The notes under the pieces are model-generated. The model saw only the letters and a list, made by a program, of their open reading frames with translations, ran no database searches and was not told where the DNA came from. The translations under genes and the position numbers were made by a program. This document shows positions 16,997 through 25,656 of a DNA stretch of 64,000 nucleotides, piece by piece (positions within the stretch are counted from its first letter, which is position 1; every line of letters starts with the position of its first letter). Origin of the DNA: Crassaminicella indica (GTDB lineage Bacteria; Bacillota; Clostridia; Peptostreptococcales; Thermotaleaceae). The stretch covers positions 2,267,058-2,331,057 of the forward strand of contig NZ_CP078093.1 in NCBI RefSeq assembly GCF_019203185.1. The letters run 5' to 3'.

Positions 16997-18319
16997 ATGG
17001 CTAAGCCAGTTGTAGCAATAGTGGGAAGACCTAATGTAGGAAAATCCACTTTTTTTAATAAACTTGCTGGAAAAAGGATTGCTATTGTAGAAGATAAACC
17101 AGGAGTTACAAGGGATAGAATTTATACAGAGGTTGAATGGTTAAATCATTCCTTTACTTTAATTGATACAGGAGGATTAGAGCCTGAATCAAAGGATATT
17201 ATATTATCTCAAATGAGAAATCAAGCAAAAATTGCTATTCAAACAGCAGATGTTATTGTTTTTATGGTGGATGGAAGAGCTGGACTTGTGGCTGCAGATG
17301 AGGAAATAGGAAATTTACTTAGAAGAACAGGCAAGCCTGTACTTTTAGTAGTAAATAAAGTTGATACAAGCAAATTGCCAGATTCATTTTATGATTTTTA
17401 TCAATTAGGATTAGGCGATCCTTTTCCTATATCTTCAACAAATGCATTAGGATTAGGGGATTTGTTAGATGAGATTATTGCAAGATTTCCAGAAAAACAA
17501 GATGAAGATTATGAAGAGGATACTATAAAGGTAGCAGTTATTGGAAAGCCGAATGTTGGAAAATCCTCTATCATTAATACAATTTTAGGAGAAGAAAGAG
17601 TTATCGTAAGTGATATTGCAGGTACTACAAGAGATGCTATTGATACGCCATTTACTCATGGTGAAGATAAATATGTGTTTATTGATACAGCAGGAATAAG
17701 AAGAAAAAGTAGAGTAAATGAAGATATTGAAAAATATAGTGTTGTTAGATCACTTAATGCAATAGAGAGAGCAAATGTATGTATGCTTATGATTGATGCT
17801 ACGGAAGGTGTAACAGAACAAGATAAAAAAATAGCAGGTTATGCTCATGAAGAAGGAAAAGCTAGTGTGATTGTTGTAAATAAATGGGATTTAGTACAAA
17901 AAGAGACAAATACCATGAATCAATATATTAAGGATATAAGAAAGGAATTGGCTTTTATGCCTTATGCACCAATTCTTTTTGTATCAGCAGTTACAAAACA
18001 AAGAGTTAATCAAATTCTTGAAACAATAAAATTTATTTCTAATCAGCATTCAATGAGAGTGCCAACAGGTAGATTAAATGATGTAATTGGAGAAGCAATA
18101 TTATTAAATCAGCCACCATCAGATAAAGGAAAGAGACTTAAGATATTCTATGTTACACAAATTTCTGTGAGACCGCCTAAATTCGTTATTTTTGTAAATA
18201 ATAGAGAGCTTACTCATTTTTCTTATACTAGATATATTGAGAATAAGATTAGAGAAGCCTTTGGCTTTGAAGGAACTCCAATGAGTATATTGTATAGAGA
18301 AAAGGGTGAAGATATATAA
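16997..18319 (+). CDS. der: Ribosome biogenesis GTPase Der (EngA)
   Basis: Essential GTPase with two tandem G domains, acting in 50S subunit assembly. The 440-residue protein has a first P-loop GRPNVGKST at 10-18 with 'DTGG' and 'NKVD', a second P-loop GKPNVGKSS at 183-191 with '[11 protein letters not shown]' and 'NKWD', and a C-terminal KH-like domain ('[18 protein letters not shown]'). GGAGG lies before ATG 16997, 23 nt after the DUF512 gene. In many Clostridia plsY follows; here it does not. Confidence 0.97.
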   Translation: MAKPVVAIVGRPNVGKSTFFNKLAGKRIAIVEDKPGVTRDRIYTEVEWLNHSFTLIDTGGLEPESKDIILSQMRNQAKIAIQTADVIVFMVDGRAGLVAADEEIGNLLRRTGKPVLLVVNKVDTSKLPDSFYDFYQLGLGDPFPISSTNALGLGDLLDEIIARFPEKQDEDYEEDTIKVAVIGKPNVGKSSIINTILGEERVIVSDIAGTTRDAIDTPFTHGEDKYVFIDTAGIRRKSRVNEDIEKYSVVRSLNAIERANVCMLMIDATEGVTEQDKKIAGYAHEEGKASVIVVNKWDLVQKETNTMNQYIKDIRKELAFMPYAPILFVSAVTKQRVNQILETIKFISNQHSMRVPTGRLNDVIGEAILLNQPPSDKGKRLKIFYVTQISVRPPKFVIFVNNRELTHFSYTRYIENKIREAFGFEGTPMSILYREKGEDI

Positions 18320-18374
18320 GAATTTTACTGCTTCACAGTACGGAACCAAAATCTTGATTAAAGGAGGGGTTACA

Positions 18375-19403
18375 ATGAAATCAAGTATTAGTGTGATTGG
18401 AGCAGGAAGCTGGGGTACGGCTTTAGCTATTTCTCTTTCTAAAAAGGGACATTATGTGAATTTATGGATGAGAAATGAAGAACAATTTTTTCAAATAAAA
18501 AAAACAAGAGAAAATATTAAGTATTTACCAGGAGTGATTCTACCAGATAATATCGAGATATTTAACGATATCTGTGATGCTGTAAAAGCTTCAGATATTA
18601 TATTATTAACAGTTTCTTCTCAAGCTGTAAGAAAAGTAATTAGAAGCTTTAAAGATATAGTGCGTGAAGATCAGATTATTGTAAATGCAGCAAAAGGATT
18701 AGAAAACACTACCCTTCTTAGAATATCAGAAGTAGTAAAAGAAGAGCTTCCAAGAAATTCTTTTGCAGTTTTGTCTGGGCCTTCTCATGCTGAGGAAGTG
18801 TGTAGAGATATGCCGACTACATTAGTTGTTGCATCTTATGAAAAAAATGTTGCAGAGTACATACAAGATGTGTTTATATCTCCTAAATTAAGAGTGTATA
18901 CAAATCCAGATGTTATTGGTGTTGAGCTTGGTGGGGCCCTTAAAAATGTCATTGCTTTAGGAGCAGGAATATCTGATGGTTTAGGATTTGGAGATAATGC
19001 AAAAGCTGCTCTTATGACTAGAGGGATTACTGAGATATCAAGACTTGGTCAAGCGATGGGTGCAGATTTGAATACATTTGCAGGTTTAACAGGTATTGGA
19101 GATTTAATTGTAACCTGTACAAGTATGCATAGTAGAAATAGAAGATGCGGTATTCAAATCGGACAAGGAAAAAAGCTAAAAGATGCAGTGCGGTCAATAG
19201 GTATGGTAGTGGAAGGTGTTGTTACTACAGAGGTTGCCTATAAACTATCTAAAAAATATGAAGTAGAAATGCCGATTGCAACTGAAATTTATAATATACT
19301 TTATAATAATAGCGATGTGAGAGAAGCTGTAGTAAACTTAATGATGAGAAGTAGAACACATGAGATTGAAGAAGTAGCTCAAAATAAAAAATTTGAATGG
19401 TAA
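18375..19403 (+). CDS. gpsA: NAD(P)-dependent glycerol-3-phosphate dehydrogenase GpsA
   Basis: Reduces dihydroxyacetone phosphate to sn-glycerol 3-phosphate, the phospholipid backbone. The 342-residue protein has the nucleotide-binding motif GAGSWG at 9-14 and the catalytic-domain signature 'ELGGALKNVIALGAGISDG' with the family Lys, then 'GLTGIGDLIVTCTS'. The frame is open further upstream, but ATG 18375 follows AGGAGGGG at the right distance. No terminator separates it from der, so it is likely in the transcript that starts at the FapR-type operator near 15614. A terminator follows. Confidence 0.96.
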   Translation: MKSSISVIGAGSWGTALAISLSKKGHYVNLWMRNEEQFFQIKKTRENIKYLPGVILPDNIEIFNDICDAVKASDIILLTVSSQAVRKVIRSFKDIVREDQIIVNAAKGLENTTLLRISEVVKEELPRNSFAVLSGPSHAEEVCRDMPTTLVVASYEKNVAEYIQDVFISPKLRVYTNPDVIGVELGGALKNVIALGAGISDGLGFGDNAKAALMTRGITEISRLGQAMGADLNTFAGLTGIGDLIVTCTSMHSRNRRCGIQIGQGKKLKDAVRSIGMVVEGVVTTEVAYKLSKKYEVEMPIATEIYNILYNNSDVREAVVNLMMRSRTHEIEEVAQNKKFEW

Positions 19404-19432
19404 AAGGATAGCTTATTTTGCTATCTTTTTTA
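19403..19432 (+). terminator. Terminator after gpsA
   Basis: GATAGC (19407-19412) pairs with GCTATC (19420-19425), extended by A-T pairs into the following T6 run. Starts at the gpsA stop codon. Confidence 0.82.
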
Positions 19433-19464
19433 TTTGTTTAAAAGGCATAATCTATTATAAGAGG

Positions 19465-19494
19465 TCATATATATATATTGTTAATACATACCAT
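19465..19494 (+). promoter_or_regulatory. Sigma-E-type promoter of spoIVA
   Basis: TCATATA (19465-19471), 15-nt spacer, CATACCAT (19487-19494). Against the Bacillus sigma-E consensus KMATATT-N14/15-CATACAHT this scores 6/7 and 7/8. spoIVA is a known sigma-E gene in Bacillus. Confidence 0.65.
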
Positions 19495-19564
19495 AATCTA
19501 GAAAGTAAGATTTTTAATTGTTTATGATTTTAATAAATATTTATGATTAAAGGGGTGAACGGAA

Positions 19565-21043
19565 ATGGAAAGATTCGATATATATAAAGATATTGCAGAA
19601 AGGACGCAGGGGGATATTTATATAGGGGTTGTAGGACCAGTACGAACAGGAAAGTCAACATTTATAAAAAGGTTTATGGAATTATTGGTTTTACCTAATA
19701 TTGAAAATGCATACAGAAAAGAAAGAGCTAAAGATGAATTGCCACAAAGTGGAGCAGGAAAAACCATTATGACAACAGAGCCTAAATTTGTACCAAATGA
19801 AGCTATAGAATTAACTTTAAAAGACAATGCTAAGTTCAAAGTAAGACTTGTAGACTGTGTAGGTTATTTAGTAAAGGGTGCAATGGGACATGAAGAAAAT
19901 GGAAAACCTAGAATGGTAACAACACCCTGGTATGAGAAGGAGATTCCTTTTGTAGAAGCTGCAGAAATAGGAACAAAAAAAGTTATTAAAGATCATTCAA
20001 CAATAGGTTTAGTCATTACAACAGATGGGACTATAACGGATATTGATAGAAATAGTTACATAGAAGCAGAGGAAAGAGTAATTAAAGAGTTAAAAGATAT
20101 GAATAAGCCCTTTGTTGTAATTGTAAACTCTTTAAATCCTCAAGCTGAAGAAACAATCATACTAAAAAAACAATTAGAAGAAAAATATAATGTGCCAGTT
20201 GTAGCAACTGATTGTGCAAAGATGAACATAGAAGATATCAATGATATATTAGAGAATGTTTTATTTGAATTTCCAATCAAGGAAATCAATATTACACTGC
20301 CAGGATGGGTTGAAGGGTTAGAAACAACTCATTGGCTTAAGGATAAGATCATTTATTCTGTAAAACAGTGGAGTCAAGAGGTTAGGAAAATAAATGATAT
20401 AAGAAATGCAGTAGGAAAATTTTTGGATATGGATGTAATAGCTGAAGCAGGTCTTAGTGATATTGCTTTAGGAGAAGGAATTGCCCATATTGAAATGAAA
20501 ACACAAGACGGATTATTCTACAATATTTTAGAAGAAATAACTGGCTATAAAATTGAGGGAGATCATCAATTATTAGGACTTATAAAAGAATTCTCAAGAG
20601 CAAAGAAAGAATATGATAGAGTAGAAAAAGCGTTAAAGGATGTAAAAGATACAGGGTATGGTTTAGTATCACCAAGATTAGAAGAACTTGAACTAAAAGA
20701 ACCAGAAATTTTTAAGCATGGCAATAGATTTGGTGTAAAATTAAGAGCGAATGCGCCATCTCTTCATTTGATAAGAACAGATATTACTACTGAAGTCTCT
20801 CCAATTGTTGGGACAGAAAAAGAAAGCGAAGAGCTATTAAAATATTTATTAGATGAGTTTAAGTCAGATCCAAAAAAAATATGGGAAACAAATATGTTTG
20901 GCAAATCCCTTCATGATATGGTAAAAGAACAGCTAGAGCATAAATTATTTATGATGCCAGAGGATGCAAGAAATAAAATGCAAAAAACACTACAAAAGAT
21001 TATCAATGATGGAAGTGGTGGTTTGATTTGTATCATCCTATAG
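19565..21043 (+). CDS. spoIVA: Stage IV sporulation protein A (spore coat morphogenetic ATPase)
   Basis: ATP-driven cytoskeletal protein that forms the coat basement layer on the forespore surface. The 492-residue protein has a TRAFAC-like P-loop GPVRTGKST at 24-32, preserved 'DCVGY' switch region near 98, a middle domain and a conserved C-terminus 'SGGLICIIL' that in other species mediates SpoVM binding. Full length, with AGGGGTGA before ATG 19565. Monocistronic between a sigma-E-type promoter and a terminator. Confidence 0.97.
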   Translation: MERFDIYKDIAERTQGDIYIGVVGPVRTGKSTFIKRFMELLVLPNIENAYRKERAKDELPQSGAGKTIMTTEPKFVPNEAIELTLKDNAKFKVRLVDCVGYLVKGAMGHEENGKPRMVTTPWYEKEIPFVEAAEIGTKKVIKDHSTIGLVITTDGTITDIDRNSYIEAEERVIKELKDMNKPFVVIVNSLNPQAEETIILKKQLEEKYNVPVVATDCAKMNIEDINDILENVLFEFPIKEINITLPGWVEGLETTHWLKDKIIYSVKQWSQEVRKINDIRNAVGKFLDMDVIAEAGLSDIALGEGIAHIEMKTQDGLFYNILEEITGYKIEGDHQLLGLIKEFSRAKKEYDRVEKALKDVKDTGYGLVSPRLEELELKEPEIFKHGNRFGVKLRANAPSLHLIRTDITTEVSPIVGTEKESEELLKYLLDEFKSDPKKIWETNMFGKSLHDMVKEQLEHKLFMMPEDARNKMQKTLQKIINDGSGGLICIIL

Positions 21044-21052
21044 TAGCAACAG

Positions 21053-21085
21053 AATAGATAGGGGGTTTTCCCTATCTATTTTCCC
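21053..21085 (+). terminator. Terminator after spoIVA
   Basis: AATAGATAGGG (21053-21063) pairs with CCCTATCTATT (21070-21080), followed by TTCCCC. The T-run is short. Confidence 0.78.
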
Positions 21086-21086
21086 C

Positions 21087-21114
21087 TTGAAATTATTTCA
21101 AATTTGAGTATAAT
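21087..21114 (+). promoter_or_regulatory. Promoter of tRNA-Pro
   Basis: TTGAAA (21087-21092), 16-nt spacer, TATAAT (21109-21114); expected start about 21121, eight bases before the tRNA 5' end. Confidence 0.78.
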
Positions 21115-21128
21115 ATAGATAGAGTTAT

Positions 21129-21205
21129 CTGGGTGTGGCGCAGTTTGGTAGCGCGCTAGAATGGGGTTCTAGAGGCCCCGGGTTCAACTCCCGGCACTCA
21201 GACCA
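21129..21205 (+). tRNA. tRNA-Pro (anticodon GGG)
   Basis: A 77-nt tRNA with encoded CCA. Acceptor CTGGGTG pairs with CACTCAG (one G-T pair), D stem GCGC/GCGC, anticodon stem CTAGA/TCTAG with loop ATGGGGT (anticodon GGG at 21163-21165), five-base variable loop, T stem CCGGG/CCCGG with loop TTCAACT, then A73-CCA. C1-G72 and A73 are expected for proline. The A32-U38 loop pair is the one known to be conserved in tRNA-Pro(GGG) to prevent misreading. It is a single gene with its own promoter and terminator. Confidence 0.96.
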
Positions 21206-21207
21206 AA

Positions 21208-21249
21208 AAAAACATTAAAGCTATGAATATTCATAGCTTTAATGTTTTT
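21208..21249. terminator. Terminator after tRNA-Pro
   Basis: A 42-nt perfect palindrome (21 bp each side of 21228/21229), A-rich on the left and T-rich on the right, able to stop transcription in both directions. Confidence 0.9.
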
Positions 21250-21314
21250 GTTTATCGATAACAAAGCTGTATAAGAGGTTTATATTAAATATGGGAATAT
21301 TTCCAATAAATTTC

Positions 21315-21352
21315 AAGCTGCTTTAAGAGGTAGCTTTTTTATTTTTGCTACC
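21315..21352 (+). other. Two mutually exclusive hairpins before the HlyD-like gene
   Basis: AAGCTGC (21315-21321) pairs with GGTAGCTT (21329-21336, with one mismatch/GU) and runs into T5, like a terminator. The 3' arm GGTAGC (21329-21334) can instead pair with GCTACC (21347-21352). No gene lies directly upstream. It might be an attenuator for 21460 onward or a decayed terminator. Confidence 0.35.
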
Positions 21353-21459
21353 AAGAGGTAGGACTGTGTAACTAATTTAAATAATTCAAAATAAAATGAA
21401 GGAAAATAAGCAAGTGTGAAGAATTATAAACATAAAATGGACTAGTAGGTGAAGAAAAA

Positions 21460-22716
21460 GTGACAAGAAAAAAACGCAATAGACGGAAAAGAAAAAGCAG
21501 ATTGCGGTATTTCTTTTTGGGAATTATATTATTCTATTTCATCATAAAATTCATGCCGATGCTTGTGTCTTTTTCTAATGAAACAAGTATTGCTGAGTAT
21601 GGAAATATTCAAGTGATAGATCAATTAAATTGCTATATAATTAGAAATGAAAAAGTGATTAAAAGTAATTTTGAAGGAGAGCTACGATATTTTGTTCAAG
21701 AAGGAGAAAAAGTTGAAAATGGGTATAAGGTGGCTGAAATCTCTAAGGACCATATTGATGATATAACTAGAAAGAAATTAGAGATATTAAATCAAAGAAT
21801 TGAAAGTATAAAAAAGAATGAGAATAGCTTGTTTCAAAGTGATATAAAAAAAATTGACGAAGAATTAAATAAAATAATTAATGATATAAAAGAATATAAA
21901 GAAAAAGGAAACTTATTAGCTATTGAACAATTAAAAATAGAACTGACTAATAAATTAGAGAAAAAAAGAATTATTACAGGAGATAAAAGCTTTGCTGGAA
22001 AAAACCTAGAAACCTTAGAATTAGAGCAAGAAAATTTGCAAGAAAAAATAAATAATGCAATTTGTTGGATAAAAAGTCCTGCATCGGGTATTATTAGTTA
22101 TCATATTGATGGATATGAAGATTTATTAACTCCAAAAAATATGGCTACGATTGAATTAGAAAGCTTAAAAAATATGAAGAGCCAAATAACAGATTTAAGA
22201 GCTGAAAAAGCTATTAAGAATCAACCATTATTTAAGATTGTTGATAATAATAGGTGGTATATGATTGCTTGGTTAGATAGGGAAAAATCAGAAAAATATA
22301 AAGTGGGGAGAAGGGTGATTTTTAAATTCCCTCAAAGAGAAGTAAAGGGGAAAGTGTATCAAATAATCGAAAATGTAAAGAATAATATGGTAATCTTTCA
22401 AATAGATCAATATGTGGAGAATTTTTATAGTATGAGAAATATTGATTTAGAGGTAATTCCAGTAAAATATGAAGGGTTAAAAATATATAAGGATAGCATT
22501 GTAGAAATAGATGGAAAAAAAGGCGTGTTTGTCCTTGATGTGAATAGACATGCAAGATTTAAACCTATTAAAGCAATAGGATATGATGATGAATATGCAA
22601 TTATTCAAAGTAATGTTTTTTATAATAAAAATGGAGAAAGAGTAAGTACTGTAAAATTATATGATGAAGTTGTTAGAAATGGTTCAAAGGTTAAACAAGG
22701 ACAAATGATATATTAA
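21460..22716 (+). CDS. HlyD-like membrane-anchored adaptor protein
   Basis: A 418-residue protein with a very basic N-terminus (about 1-18), one membrane helix (about 19-37) and an extracytoplasmic region with lipoyl-like segments ('VQEGEKVENGYKVAEIS' near 84-100) flanking a coiled coil (about 100-190), then beta-rich domains. This is the layout of HlyD/membrane-fusion adaptors. No transporter lies beside it; instead it opens the yggS-sepF-yggT-ylmH-divIVA cluster, a position seen in other Clostridia. The start is GTG 21460 after AGGTGA. A cell-envelope or division role is inferred only from context. Confidence 0.72.
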   Translation: MTRKKRNRRKRKSRLRYFFLGIILFYFIIKFMPMLVSFSNETSIAEYGNIQVIDQLNCYIIRNEKVIKSNFEGELRYFVQEGEKVENGYKVAEISKDHIDDITRKKLEILNQRIESIKKNENSLFQSDIKKIDEELNKIINDIKEYKEKGNLLAIEQLKIELTNKLEKKRIITGDKSFAGKNLETLELEQENLQEKINNAICWIKSPASGIISYHIDGYEDLLTPKNMATIELESLKNMKSQITDLRAEKAIKNQPLFKIVDNNRWYMIAWLDREKSEKYKVGRRVIFKFPQREVKGKVYQIIENVKNNMVIFQIDQYVENFYSMRNIDLEVIPVKYEGLKIYKDSIVEIDGKKGVFVLDVNRHARFKPIKAIGYDDEYAIIQSNVFYNKNGERVSTVKLYDEVVRNGSKVKQGQMIY

Positions 22717-22738
22717 TAGAATAGATGGAGGGAAAAAT

Positions 22739-23437
22739 ATGTCTTACATTGAGAAAAACATAAAGGATTTAAGAGAAGAAATTAATGAAACATGTAGGAA
22801 AATAGGAAGAAATCCTGAAGAAATTCAATTAATTGCTGTTACTAAAACAGTAGATCCTGAGAGGATTAATGAAGCTATTCATGCAGGAGTTGAGCATATA
22901 GGAGAAAATAAAGTTCAAGAAATAATGGAAAAATATGATGTTGTGTCTAATGTTCATTGGCATATGATAGGACATTTACAGACTAATAAAGTAAAATATA
23001 TTATAGATAAAGTAAAATTGATCCATTCATTAGATAGAATAAGCTTAGCAGAGGAAATCAATAAGCGTGCAAAGAAGCATAATAAAATTATGGATGTATT
23101 AGTACAGGTAAATGTTGCTAATGAGGAGACAAAATTTGGATTGGCTAGTAATGAAGTACTTGAATTTTTTGAGAAGATACAGATATTCGAACATATTAGA
23201 GTTAGGGGGTTGATGACTATTGCTCCATATGAAGAAAATCCTGAAAATGTTCGAAAGTATTTCAAAAAATTAAAGGAAATATTTGAAACAATTAAAATAA
23301 AAGGATTTCCACGGGTAGATATGAAATATTTATCAATGGGTATGACTAATGATTTTAAAGTGGCTATTGAAGAAGGTTCGAATATGATACGTGTTGGTAC
23401 AGGAATCTTTGGAAGAAGAAATTATAATAAGTTATAA
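22739..23437 (+). CDS. yggS: YggS/PLPBP family pyridoxal phosphate homeostasis protein
   Basis: PLP-binding protein of the alanine racemase N-terminal barrel fold that controls vitamin B6 and amino-acid balance. The 232-residue protein has the PLP lysine at K36 in 'AVTKTVDPERI', 'HMIGHLQTNKVK' near 80 and the phosphate-binding end 'LSMGMTNDF' and 'RVGTGIFGRR'. GGAGG precedes ATG 22739. It is the ylmE position of the division cluster, 13 nt upstream of sepF. Confidence 0.95.
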   Translation: MSYIEKNIKDLREEINETCRKIGRNPEEIQLIAVTKTVDPERINEAIHAGVEHIGENKVQEIMEKYDVVSNVHWHMIGHLQTNKVKYIIDKVKLIHSLDRISLAEEINKRAKKHNKIMDVLVQVNVANEETKFGLASNEVLEFFEKIQIFEHIRVRGLMTIAPYEENPENVRKYFKKLKEIFETIKIKGFPRVDMKYLSMGMTNDFKVAIEEGSNMIRVGTGIFGRRNYNKL

Positions 23438-23450
23438 AGGAGGATAAAAG

Positions 23451-23891
23451 ATGTCAGGAAAATTTGTAGATAAAGTAAAATATTTTATGGGATTAGATGA
23501 TTATGAAGAAGATGAAGACGAAGTAGTTGAGACATCTGTTGAATACGATGAGCCTATTACACCGATACAGAGTAAAAAAAATAAAATTGTAAATATACAT
23601 ACAACAACACAAATGAAGGTTGTAGTTTATGAGCCTACTGAGTTTGAAGAAGCACCTAGTATTGTTGACAATCTTAAAAATCGAAAGCCTGTTATTATTA
23701 ATTTAGAAAAGCTAGAACCTGAACTAGCAAAAAAATTATTTAATTTTGTTAATGGAGCTGTATATGCTTTGGATGGGAGTATTCAAAAGGTTTCAACGGG
23801 GATATTTATTTTAGCACCTAGCAATGTAGATATATCAGGAAATATAAATGAAGAATTGAAAAATACAGCCTTGTTTCCTTGGAATAAATAA
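23451..23891 (+). CDS. sepF: Cell division protein SepF
   Basis: Membrane-bound ring-forming protein that aligns FtsZ filaments. The 146-residue protein has an N-terminal membrane-binding helix ('FVDKVKYFMGL', about 4-14), an acidic linker and the SepF domain at about 55-140 ('PVIINLEKLEPELAKKLFNFVNGA', 'GIFILAPSNVDI'). AAGGAGG lies before ATG 23451. Location between yggS and yggT is standard. Confidence 0.96.
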   Translation: MSGKFVDKVKYFMGLDDYEEDEDEVVETSVEYDEPITPIQSKKNKIVNIHTTTQMKVVVYEPTEFEEAPSIVDNLKNRKPVIINLEKLEPELAKKLFNFVNGAVYALDGSIQKVSTGIFILAPSNVDISGNINEELKNTALFPWNK

Positions 23892-23909
23892 CTATTAGGT
23901 GGTGATCAC

Positions 23910-24173
23910 ATGTGGATGATTCAGCGATCAGTAGATTATTTTTTTAGAGTGTTAGATTTTTTAATCATTGCAAGAATTCTCATGTCATGGTTAAATCCAA
24001 ACCCATATTCAACAATCCCTAAGCTAATTTATCAATTAACAGAACCAATACTGGCTCCTTTTAGGAATTTACTTTTTAGATTTGGATTAGGAAGAGGAAT
24101 GATTGATTTTTCACCTATCATAGCAGTTATTTTTTTAGATTTTATTAGAAATATTATTATAGGATTACTTTAG
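23910..24173 (+). CDS. yggT: YggT family membrane protein
   Basis: An 87-residue protein with two membrane helices (about 8-27 and 65-85) joined by the conserved 'RILMSWLNPNPYSTIPKLIYQLTEP' type loop and 'LAPFRNLLFRFG'. The family (YlmG in Bacillus) is linked to osmotic stress and nucleoid or division positioning, but the mechanism is unclear. AGGTGGTGA precedes ATG 23910. Confidence 0.92.
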   Translation: MWMIQRSVDYFFRVLDFLIIARILMSWLNPNPYSTIPKLIYQLTEPILAPFRNLLFRFGLGRGMIDFSPIIAVIFLDFIRNIIIGLL

Positions 24174-24186
24174 AGAGTGTGATGAT

Positions 24187-24975
24187 TTGATTAATAAAGA
24201 AGCATTGATAAAGCATATAAAAAATAATGAAGAACGACAAATTGTAATGAAGACCTTAAATAAGGTCGATAGTGTATTGAAAAGTTATAGAGTATGTATA
24301 ACAGATTTTTATGATCCTTATCAAATATCCTTATGTATTCCTGTATTGAATCAAATTAGGGATATAAACTATTTAGTAACAGGGGGATATGAAACTGCAG
24401 AAAGAAGGGTAATAATTATTTATCCTGAATATATGGAAATAGAGGAAGAAGACTATCCTATTGGTGCTATAAAAATTTCTGGAAAGTTCATGAAGGATTC
24501 ATTAAACCATAGAGATTTTTTAGGCGCAGTTTTGGGATTAGGATTAAAGAGAGAAAAAATCGGAGATATTTTAGTTGGAGATGGACAAGCAAATATTATT
24601 GCATATAAAGAACTTTGTGATTATATTTTGTTGAATTTAGAAAAAGTATCTAAATATAAAGTAAATATTGAAAGCATTTCTTTTAATGATTTGATGAAGG
24701 TTGAAAAGCATTTTAAGATTATCTATGGGACTGTATCATCTTTAAGGCTAGATAGTATTTTAAGTGCAGGCTTTGGAGAATCAAGAAATACTATATCGAA
24801 GCTTATACATAATAACAGGGTGAAAGTAAATTTCAAGCCAGTGAATCAACCATCATATGTCCTTCATGAAGGAGACTTGATATCCTTTAAAGGTAGAGGA
24901 AGAATAATATTAGATCAAATTGGAGATAAAACAAAAAAGGATAGATACAAAGTGATTATAAAAAGAATAGTCTAG
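24187..24975 (+). CDS. ylmH: YlmH family RNA-binding protein (S4 domain)
   Basis: A 262-residue protein with an N-terminal YlmH domain ('GGYETAERRVIIIYPEYM' near 76-93, 'DFLGAVLGLGLKREKIGDILV' near 117-137) and a C-terminal S4 RNA-binding domain from about 185 ('LRLDSILSAGFGESRNTISKLI'). In Bacillus YlmH takes part in ribosome rescue of peptidyl-tRNA-stalled 50S subunits, together with RqcH, which is also encoded in this window. The start appears to be TTG 24187 with a weak 'gagagtg' site. Confidence 0.93.
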   Translation: MINKEALIKHIKNNEERQIVMKTLNKVDSVLKSYRVCITDFYDPYQISLCIPVLNQIRDINYLVTGGYETAERRVIIIYPEYMEIEEEDYPIGAIKISGKFMKDSLNHRDFLGAVLGLGLKREKIGDILVGDGQANIIAYKELCDYILLNLEKVSKYKVNIESISFNDLMKVEKHFKIIYGTVSSLRLDSILSAGFGESRNTISKLIHNNRVKVNFKPVNQPSYVLHEGDLISFKGRGRIILDQIGDKTKKDRYKVIIKRIV

Positions 24976-24988
24976 GGGAGAGGATATA

Positions 24989-25525
24989 ATGATTACACCA
25001 CTTGAGATTCAAAATAAAGAATTTAAAAAAGGGATCAGAGGCTATAAGGAAAGTGAAGTTGATGAATTTTTAGATAAAATCATTATAGATTATGAAAATT
25101 TATACAAAGAGAATATAGAATTGAAAGATAAAATTGCTATGCTGAATGAGCAGATAGAAAAATATGAAAACTTAGAAAAGACTCTAAATAACACTTTGGT
25201 TTTTGCGCAAAGCACTGCTGAAGAGGTTTCAAAAAATGCACAAAAAAAAGCAGAATTAATAATACAAGAAGCTGAGGGGAAGGCCACAAAAATTATAGAA
25301 GATGCAAAGGCGAAGGTTTCTGATATTCAGAAAGAATATGAAGAAGGTAAAAAGCAATTGCATATTTTTAAAACAAGATTTAAAACTCTCTTAGAAGCAC
25401 AATTGGAAGCGGTTATGGCTAGTTGCAAGGAAATAGTTGAAGATATTGAAGAGGTTAAGGAATTGAATGAAGTTGAGGAAGACAAGGAATTTGATAAAGT
25501 TACTTTAGTTAAGGAAGCTGAATAA
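24989..25525 (+). CDS. divIVA: Cell division/polarity protein DivIVA
   Basis: Coiled-coil protein that binds curved membrane at poles and septa. The 178-residue protein has the N-terminal DivIVA domain ('ITPLEIQNKEFKKGIRGY', 'ESEVDEFLDKI', about 2-31) and a long coiled coil (about 32-150). A weak 'gggagagg' site precedes ATG 24989. A terminator follows, so the cluster ends here; the ileS gene that follows divIVA in Bacillus is absent. Confidence 0.95.
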   Translation: MITPLEIQNKEFKKGIRGYKESEVDEFLDKIIIDYENLYKENIELKDKIAMLNEQIEKYENLEKTLNNTLVFAQSTAEEVSKNAQKKAELIIQEAEGKATKIIEDAKAKVSDIQKEYEEGKKQLHIFKTRFKTLLEAQLEAVMASCKEIVEDIEEVKELNEVEEDKEFDKVTLVKEAE

Positions 25526-25534
25526 TTTACAAAT

Positions 25535-25566
25535 AAAAATTCTCGTCTTGAACGAGAATTTTTGTT
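25535..25566. terminator. Terminator after divIVA
   Basis: AAAAATTCTCGT (25535-25546) pairs with ACGAGAATTTTT (25552-25563); 12 bp with a short loop and a T-tract. Confidence 0.88.
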
Positions 25567-25602
25567 TGCAAATTTCCCAGGGAATAAAATAAAAAGCAAA
25601 TA

Positions 25603-25631
25603 TTGAATTTGAAGATAAACATCTATATAAT
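25603..25631 (+). promoter_or_regulatory. Sigma-A promoter of mtnN
   Basis: TTGAAT (25603-25608), 17-nt spacer, TATAAT (25626-25631), 25 nt before ATG 25657. Confidence 0.72.
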
Positions 25632-25656
25632 AAAGCAAGAAAGAGGAGGTTGAAAA

